From: Diphasiastrum complanatum
Taxonomy: Eukaryota; Streptophyta; Lycopodiopsida; Lycopodiales; Lycopodiaceae
Length of the DNA stretch: 64,000 nt
Assembly: GCA_029204225.1 (NCBI GenBank)
Contig: CM055094.1
Location: forward strand, 67,168,536-67,232,535
Reading direction: 5' to 3'
Made by a program: the position numbers and the translations under genes. Position 1 is the stretch's first letter. The number at the start of each line of letters is the position of its first letter. The notes under the pieces were generated by a model. That model was given only the letters and a program-made list of their open reading frames with translations, did not search any database and had not been told where the DNA came from. Of this stretch, positions 57,331-64,000 are shown in pieces.

Positions 57331-59700
57331 ACGCTCAACCACAGACATTTCCAACGACGATCAGAATTACAGCTTGCATTGACGATCTATCTGACAATCT
57401 ATCTATCTATCTGCAACGCTATAAACGAGGCCAATTACACGAGCTTGCATCTACATTTGGTAATAACACCCGCATTCACCTGGAGCAACTGCCTTGAGCT
57501 GTCACCATCGCCAAAAACCAGCACTGCAGCTATCGTATTCATTGCCATCACACAACCTCCACCCTAGACCCATGGAAAACGCATTCACAGACAGCCAACC
57601 TCTATTCACCCTTGAATTGCACTACGCTGCAGTCCACTGTAAACCCACCCCACACAACTCACCTAACTACATCAGCATAACACTGCATTCCACCACACCC
57701 CCACATGTATTATCCCTTGAAACGTAGAGAACGCACTCCACCACTATAGCTCGCATCTACCCGCAACCACTTTTCAGCAATCGCACCCTCACTCATCACA
57801 ACCGCCTTCCACCTCTTTCGCAACTACCTCCCCATCCACCCGCAGTCCCTCGTTGCAACCGCATTCCATCGCTTCTCTAATACCTTCCAACCATCTCAAC
57901 CACCACCGCAGCTAACTGCACTACCACCGCAACAGCCGCATTCCACTGCTCCACATAGAAACCGCAATCCACCGCAACACACAACTTAACTGTATCCCAC
58001 CGCATTTAGTCGTAAACACCTGCATCCCAACCAACCGTAACCTGTAACCCGGTACTTCTCCCAGGTAGACCTCTACAATCACCCCTAACAGCCTCACACT
58101 GCCTCAGCTGTAATCCACACTCCATCACTCCCCTCACACTTCAATCTCGACCGGAGCCGGAGCCAATCATCAGATCTCGACAAAAGGGGTCCCTCACCAT
58201 ATTAGCCGAACCTCATCCACGCCAGACCATAACAATTTCAAACGACGATCACAAACAACGAGTAAATCAGCCATCAGATACCAAACTTGACATCGCATCC
58301 GAATTTTCTATGCATCCACCACCTCTCCCTTCGTTTGCGTCTGACTCCGTCTATCTCTGTTTGCATCTGATGCACTCTACCTTTGTTCGTCTCCCATGCC
58401 GCTACACCTATTTTACTCAAACACCTAACCGCATCCACCTTAGAACGCAAATAGATTAGCGGTCGCAAACAGAGCACATTCACCTATACTACACGCATTA
58501 CACCGCAACTGACCGCATTGCATCGCAGAAACCCAACCTTCCACCTCCATCGCAACCAGTACCGCAATAGACTGCACCCCCACCGCATTCTCCCGCAAAC
58601 ATCACCTTACGATTACACTAACATCGCCTCACGCCAGCACCCCCACAACATCACACCCACAAACAAGCCATCCTCTAACTACGCCCGTCCCGAACCGCAG
58701 ACACATCGCAGTCGTCCACAGATGCAAACACCTGCACTCCATCTCCATTCACACTTGAATTGCAACAATCACAAACCGACCGCTACAACCGCATTCACAA
58801 ACACCCAACGCCATTCACCCTTAATTCGCAACCCACCGCATTCAAACCCCTTCCACCTTCAACTGCTAACAGGCCACCCTCTACCCACATCCGCATAGCA
58901 CCGCAAACACCGCAGAGCACCGCTGACACCGCACAAATCCGCTGACACCGTTAACACTGTACTCGACTACTGATACCGCGATCAACCAACCGTAACCACA
59001 GGTAACCGTCAACACTGCATATACCCGTAGAAACCACTAAAATCGCAATCGACCATTGCAACCACAATTTCCCGCAGAGGTCCCTCACAACTGCCACTGA
59101 CCGCATACATCGCATTACACCACCTCCCTCACCTCCGCCACTGATTGCACTCCCATCGCAAACTCCCACATTCCCCGCACTCCACCGCATAGACCACATT
59201 CCATCATCGCAACCGCATTCCGTCCCAATCGCATTCCATCACACCCGCACGCATCCACCCGTTGCGACCACACTCCATTCCCTTCCGACCGCATTTAACC
59301 GTAACCTGTAATCGCACCACACTGCTTCCGTCGCACTTCACGCACCCCTCAATCAGATCTCGACCAAAGGAATTCGATCAGATCTCAACCAAAGCAATCA
59401 GGTTTACCACAACTGACCACCCTCTCACCACCTTATGACAGCCCACAAACCCTTCCACTGCAACCTCTCACCTACTCAAGCCACATCCGCCCCTTAATGG
59501 TAACCCCGCACTCCATCGCAACCCCCTTACACCTCCATCAGTCGTTACCATCCACACTGAACTATACTTAGCTCGCATCTCACCGCATCTACTTTGCACC
59601 ATCACAGTCCACCCTTGACCCGTAACACGCATTGATCCGTAGCAACCGCCTCCCACCGTAAACCATAAACCGCCTCCACCGTAAACCGTAGGGACTTAAA
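57331..59700 (+). repeat. C/A-rich, G-poor array of ACCGCA-type motifs
   Basis: About 2.4 kb in which AACCGCA, CACCGCA and TCGCAACC-like words recur every 10-30 bp with no fixed period, separated by CA/TC-rich filler. Single AATCTCAACC units reappear (58142, 59352, 59384), linking it to the preceding minisatellite. The strand bias is strong: G is rare outside the CCGCA word. No tandem period is exact, so it looks like a very old or constantly shuffled array. Many pseudo open frames on both strands result. Confidence 0.75.
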
Positions 59701-59723
59701 AAAAAAAAAACTCGAAAAATCCA

Positions 59724-60990
59724 ATGGACCACAAAAACGACCCTGAAATCCCAGATGATTATCCATACAAGGTTAGGTCCCCTGTAGCCGAATAAATTAG
59801 ACGTCGTAGATTCTACCGAATGAGGACCGAACTACAAGACCAATCAACAAACCCATTCGAGGGACAAGAATCTGATAGAGCCGAGTCTTCACAAGCATGA
59901 GCCCATTTTTTTGGTGTTGAACCCTCACGGGTCAGAACCAACCCTAATGGAGTTTCTGCTATCCACGGAGCTCATCTTGAGAGACATACACCAAAACTAG
60001 ATCTACCAAAGTTTGACGGTACTTCGGACCCTCAAAGATTTTTGCAAGTCTTTGAGAATGTGGTTTTTCAACCTTGATTGTGACGAAAAGACAGACTGGT
60101 CAATTTTGAAAGAATCCTTTATCAAGCGTTTTAAGCCCTTTCGCTTGATCGAGGGCCCTTTTGTCAAATTGAGTAATATCAAAATGGCAAAAGATGAGCG
60201 TGTACGAGACTATATTGAGCGTTTCAAATGCCTCAAAAGTCAAGTCCAAGAACAGCCCTCCAAAAAGATGCTCATCATCTGGTTCCTAGTCGGACTTCTA
60301 AGATGGATTAGATGCGAGCTTAAATTCAATGATGAAAATATGAGCCTAAAGTTAGCTATGTCTGATGAATCAAGGAAGAAGACGAAGGATCAGATGTTGA
60401 CGAATCCAGGGAAAGACGAGCACCACGTGCTCCTCTCCATGAGTCAAAGCCGATCGAGGATACCCCAGATCAGCTTTGGAAATCCTAGTTGGAGTTGTTT
60501 AATAAGCAACACCAACTACAGATGGAGAAACTCACCAATGAATTTCAAGATACCCTGAAGTCTATCCAAAGCAGTATGCCTGGTCAGTCAAACCCTGCAC
60601 AGGTACCTTATAGACAAAAACCATATGGTGCCCACACTGCCGGGCTACGCATCCTGTTGATGCTTGTCCTTCATATCAGCATATCCAAGCACATATAGTC
60701 CAACGATATGAAGAACAACCATCACAATCTGGAAATGCCATCACTTATCATGAATATCCACCTGACAGTCCAAATCCACTAGCCATACAAACTGGCTATG
60801 CTGTTATACAAGGGCCATTGCACACCAGATGTTTCATCTGTGGTGAAATTGGCCACTTCATGGTTGATTGTCCAGTTAAGACCCAATACCATGCTGAGTG
60901 TCCCGACTGTATCAGAAAACACAGTTTCAAAGACTATCCAAAGCAACCAACTAAGATCCTACCTGCCCGTCACGTTAGTTATGACTCCCG
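59724..60990 (+). pseudogene. Gypsy gag with zinc knuckle
   Basis: The ATG at 59724 opens MDHKNDPEIPDDYPYKV; a stop follows near 59796. Family text appears as LDLPKFDGTSDPQRFLQVFE (about 59998-60058), then in another frame WSILKESFIKRFKPF, GPFVKLSNIKMAKDERVRDY and IERFKCL (60090-60240), the retrotransposon gag domain with a deletion between the two parts. A coiled-coil-like stretch and proline spacer lead to an intact knuckle CFICGEIGHFMVDC at about 60830-60872. Later text (LPARHVSYDSR) decays. No protease motif is seen. Confidence 0.8.
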
Positions 60991-62995
60991 ATAGGATCCT
61001 CACGACAACAACATGAGCACCATGGCAACCAACAGTTAAACCTGCTGCTCAATCGAGAAGTTTCTTGCAAACTTCTACATTACCGCACAATACACCAACT
61101 CCATAATGCAAAAAGACAGTATGAAATGAGTCCTTGTCGAAAGAAAGTGAAACCGATATTCAGTCATCTACTACAATGTCCAACCAAGAGCAACCTCCAC
61201 AAAGAATTAACAGTTTTTCTCCACTTCTGCAACCTCACATCTATTTGTCTTTCCACATGCTGATAAGATTTCCAACGTGCCAATACACAATAAATCTAGG
61301 ATTTGGAAATCCAGATAGAGATTCGGTTCTGAATCTCTTGTTTAAAGAGGTCCTCAGGACATAGTACCTCAACCATACCTGCATCTCAAGCTATATCTTA
61401 CATCATCTGCTATCACTGATGATAGATTTTAGTCTCACCAACTCTGCCCTGGTTTGACAAGGGCATGTTAGAGTAAGTCACATTACTCTACAAAACAAAA
61501 GGAATATTGCAATTTTCAAGGTACATTATCAATGTTGATGAATGCAAGTTTTGTTAGACAAGTGCACTACAGTTCTCACTCTCTGTACAATTTGTTTATT
61601 TCCTTGTTGCTCTTCATTCCTAGTGTGTGATTGATTTTTGCATGAGAAATACCTACTGCACGAGAGTCTTCCGTAGAGCATCTCACGAACACATTTTCAT
61701 TCATCTATCCATCTTCAGATTACCTTGTATAGCAGTTTAGAATTTTTGAGAAATATAAGAAGTACATGTCAAATTAGAGTTGATTCCTGCATCTCATTGC
61801 CATATTAATTTTTGCGTCAACTACAACAAGATTGAAACAAATTTAGTTAAAACTTGTTTAATATTTAGTCCAGTCACATGTTCAACGTGTTTCAACTACA
61901 TGTTCCACACGCCGATCCAATCTTGAGCATGAACAGTTACAAGCAACCACATCCCCACCAACAGATTTGGGGGCGGGGGGGGGGAGAGTGGATCTGCTTA
62001 GATCCACTAGAGCAGTTACGCTGCCAGCAACAACACCAACAAGATCGACAGCCAAGGTCACAAACCTAAAGTCAACAACGACAAGGGTAAAAAGACAGAT
62101 GGGCAATCCAAAGAGACTCAATCAGAAGAAGTACCCCAGTCACAACGAAGATCCTTCAGAAAGCGAAATGCAAGCATTGGAAAACCAGTCTCCTTCTTCA
62201 ACCAACCTCTTGTCATACATCTGCATCCATTCTCATGCCTATCGCCCACACCATCTACCGTTGTCACTACCACCCTTCCTTCCATCTTTTTGTTTATCAT
62301 CAGTTTACTGTTCTTCTGAGAAACCTCTATTTTTTTATAGTCCTACCGAAGCAGTTGAAAGATCATTGCAAATGTCTTGCGGAGACCAATTGCAACCTAC
62401 AATGGTTGATCAGCCAAACGAAGACCTAAGAAATAGGCAAAGCAGCTAGAAGCACTAAAGAGGAAGATCCAAGAAGCTGAGGAGGAAAGGACAAAACTTA
62501 AGCAACAGATGAGTCAGATCAATCTTGATCAAAAGAAACTCTGTAGAGCAATGATAGTTGAATCCCCTCCTATGAAACCCAAAGAGATCCAAAAGTAACG
62601 GATCAAAAGAAAGAGCTGCAGAAAAAAGAAAGATGAAGACAACCGTGAGCAAGTGGTGGTCAAAGCTTGACATTGCAAGGGTCCAAGGCTGCAACTGTAG
62701 AACTATCAGTTCCTTCATCCTTTCACCAAGCTTTCATCATGTTGTCTTACGATTATCAAACCGTCCATCCAAATCTGTTCCTACCACCAATTTTTGATGA
62801 GTCCATCCCCTTGAGACTGATAATCAAAGTTTGTGCAACCTGTAGATCGAAGGTTTTTCTTGAGACTGAAACTTCAACTGAGAGAAGAACCATGGAAACA
62901 CTCAGAAGCGAATGGAGACTGGAACCTGAACTATGATTCGTCAATCATTATCCACCGGATTCTTATTCTATATTTGAAAATAAGAGAACTTAATC
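60991..62995 (+). other. Element 3' region; coiled-coil fragment at 62436-62597
   Basis: Mostly noncoding. 62436-62597 reads AKQLEALKRKIQEAEEERTK and LKQQMSQINLDQKKL, a charged coiled coil open for about 54 codons, preceded by Gln-rich text near 62030. It is possibly a second gag-like or accessory frame of the element. A run of nine G at 61976-61984 is the only other feature. The 3' LTR starts at 62996. Confidence 0.45.
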
Positions 62996-63257
62996 TGTGA
63001 ATGAACGTCCTTGGCTTGCATCTATGTATGAATGTAAGTGCGTTCAAGAGAGACGACCCTGAGTTGTCCTCTGACATGCAGGACAAAACTATACTACAAC
63101 GAGAATCTATTCTCTTCTACCTGGTTTGGCATTGTAATATCAATAACACATATAACATATGCCATGATGCCTGGTAATAGGCAGAAACGGTTATGAGTAA
63201 GTAAAGAAACGCCTTAAGAAAACCAATAGATCCTCTGGATTAGGGGATCTGTCAACA
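62996..63257 (+). repeat. Right LTR
   Basis: Direct repeat of 55877-56139, ending …GATCTGTCAACA at 63257. The preceding purine-rich AAAATAAGAGAAC (62978-62990) is a plausible but weak polypurine tract. Confidence 0.8.
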
Positions 63258-64000
63258 TCTGACTCACCGAATGAAAATCTGGATGTTGCAATGAACATGG
63301 ATCAATAGGATACAATGTTCCTGATGACCATAGATCTATATGTTATAGTTTTTCCTCCCTGTATTTGACAATATCAGAAGTTGACAATTTGGGTTGCTTT
63401 GAATTTCTCGTCCTGAGCGGAGCATATTCTAGTGACAAATCCACATAAAAATGATAAAGCTTTGTCATCAGTACAGTAGTATAGTAACAAACAACACAAT
63501 GACAATAACAAAGCTTGTACTCTTCATCTTCAGTGACCTGATAATGTGAATTGTTGGATAAAGAGGGTGTGTCATGTGTGAGAAAAGAAAATAGCTCGAA
63601 AAGAAAACGAACATGAAAAAGAAGAGAACTCGAAACTTGAACGAGAAATGAACTCGAAACTCGAACAAGAAACGAACTCAATCAGAGAGTGTTCGTGCAT
63701 AGCGGAATGAGCTATAATACTCTTTTCCTAAGCATGACTACGCCTATCAGAAACGAACAGAATGTTAGTGATAGAAATCATGGTCGATCTGATTACATAG
63801 CCAAACGTTAACAAAACATCAGAAGAATAATTTGTCGTGAACAGCTAGACAAATTATTTTTGCGAAGAGCTAGACTGATCTCGACCGATAATTAGTTATG
63901 AATGATTCAAAAGGCAAGACTAAATATTAGTCGTCAACAGCTAGACTAATAATAACTTGCTAAGAACAGATTACTAGATTGAGCAACAAGAAAGTCAGAT
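63258..64000. other. Right flank; two short tandem repeats, no gene
   Basis: GAACTCGAAACTTGAACGAG-like units repeat three times at 63592-63680. CAACAGCTAGACTAAT-like units repeat three times at 63838-63950. The minus-strand open frame at 63343-63681 is largely translation of the first repeat. The style resembles the start of another LTR that runs out of the window. Confidence 0.5.

Larger units (their letters stand above)
55877..63257 (+). mobile_element. Nonautonomous gypsy element (gag only, repeat-filled leader)
   Basis: Two direct ~262-bp repeats (55877-56139 and 62996-63257) bracket 6.9 kb. The left one is followed by a recognisable Asp-tRNA type primer site. Inside come a 3.3-kb repeat-rich leader, a gypsy gag with zinc knuckle and a coiled-coil region, with no RT, RNase H or integrase text in any frame that I can see. 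This matches a LARD-like or gag-only derivative that would depend on a related full element. I find no clean 5-bp target duplication. Confidence 0.7.

Noticed and set aside
56360-59700. CRISPR-like array or protein-coding genes in the repeat leader
   Set aside because: The repeats are too degenerate and unevenly spaced for CRISPR, the context is a plant retroelement, and the many open frames on both strands come from a stop-poor C/A-rich composition.
63343-63681. A Ser/Phe-rich membrane protein
   Set aside because: Its first third is translation of a short tandem repeat (GAACTCGAAAC…) and nothing else supports a gene.

Overview
This window looks like nuclear DNA of a land plant with a large, repeat-packed genome. 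The evidence is intron-containing DUF659/BED hAT transposase genes, plant Ty1/copia elements with the initiator-Met primer binding site TGGTATCAGAGCC, Ty3/gypsy elements with the Asp-tRNA type site TGGCGCCGTTGC, tRNA-derived SINEs and very long (GA)n tracts. The sequence does not name the species; a gymnosperm or fern-type genome is a weak guess. I find no convincing host gene, no rRNA, no true tRNA and no CRISPR. Almost every recognisable coding block is a broken transposable-element gene.

Layout. 239-10719: a hAT transposon present twice as near-perfect inverted arms of about 4.5 kb (976-5523 and 5898-10363). The arms converge on a 374-bp spacer, and ~360-bp terminal segments are repeated in direct orientation (239-607/5524-5897 and 616-975/10364-10719). 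10720-16090: AT-rich DNA with two tRNA-derived SINEs, a copia LTR end and a diverged direct repeat. 16060-19090: a copia RT fragment cut by a gypsy LTR, leader and gag. 19370-21220: a CACTA-like transposase_24-type pseudogene and an unknown coding-like block. 21374-23640: an Athila-like gypsy gag plus LTR. 25200-30870: nested copia elements, including a solo LTR with a clean 5-bp target duplication. 32390-34770: an unknown repeated gene family and a copia gag/integrase fragment. 35290-42376: two gypsy remnants, the second with LTR, primer site, a (GA)n leader and a pol gene with a damaged RT active site. 42470-46800: a chromovirus integrase tail, then mostly unassigned DNA. 46805-49900: a copia integrase-RT-RNase H with its 3' LTR. 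49935-54247: an Athila-like element (LTR, gag with three zinc knuckles, protease) inserted beside the second copy of the unknown family (54226-55040). 55877-63257: a nonautonomous gypsy element with short LTRs, gag only, and an unusual 3.3-kb C/A-rich repeat leader. 63258-64000: flank.

How the parts relate. The genes do not form a pathway; they are layered insertions. The best candidate for an active function is the hAT inverted duplication. Its two transposase copies are convergent, so read-through transcription would give a long hairpin RNA, as in the maize Mu killer locus. That is inference and needs small-RNA data. Both transposase copies are themselves damaged. No clearly new enzyme system was found.
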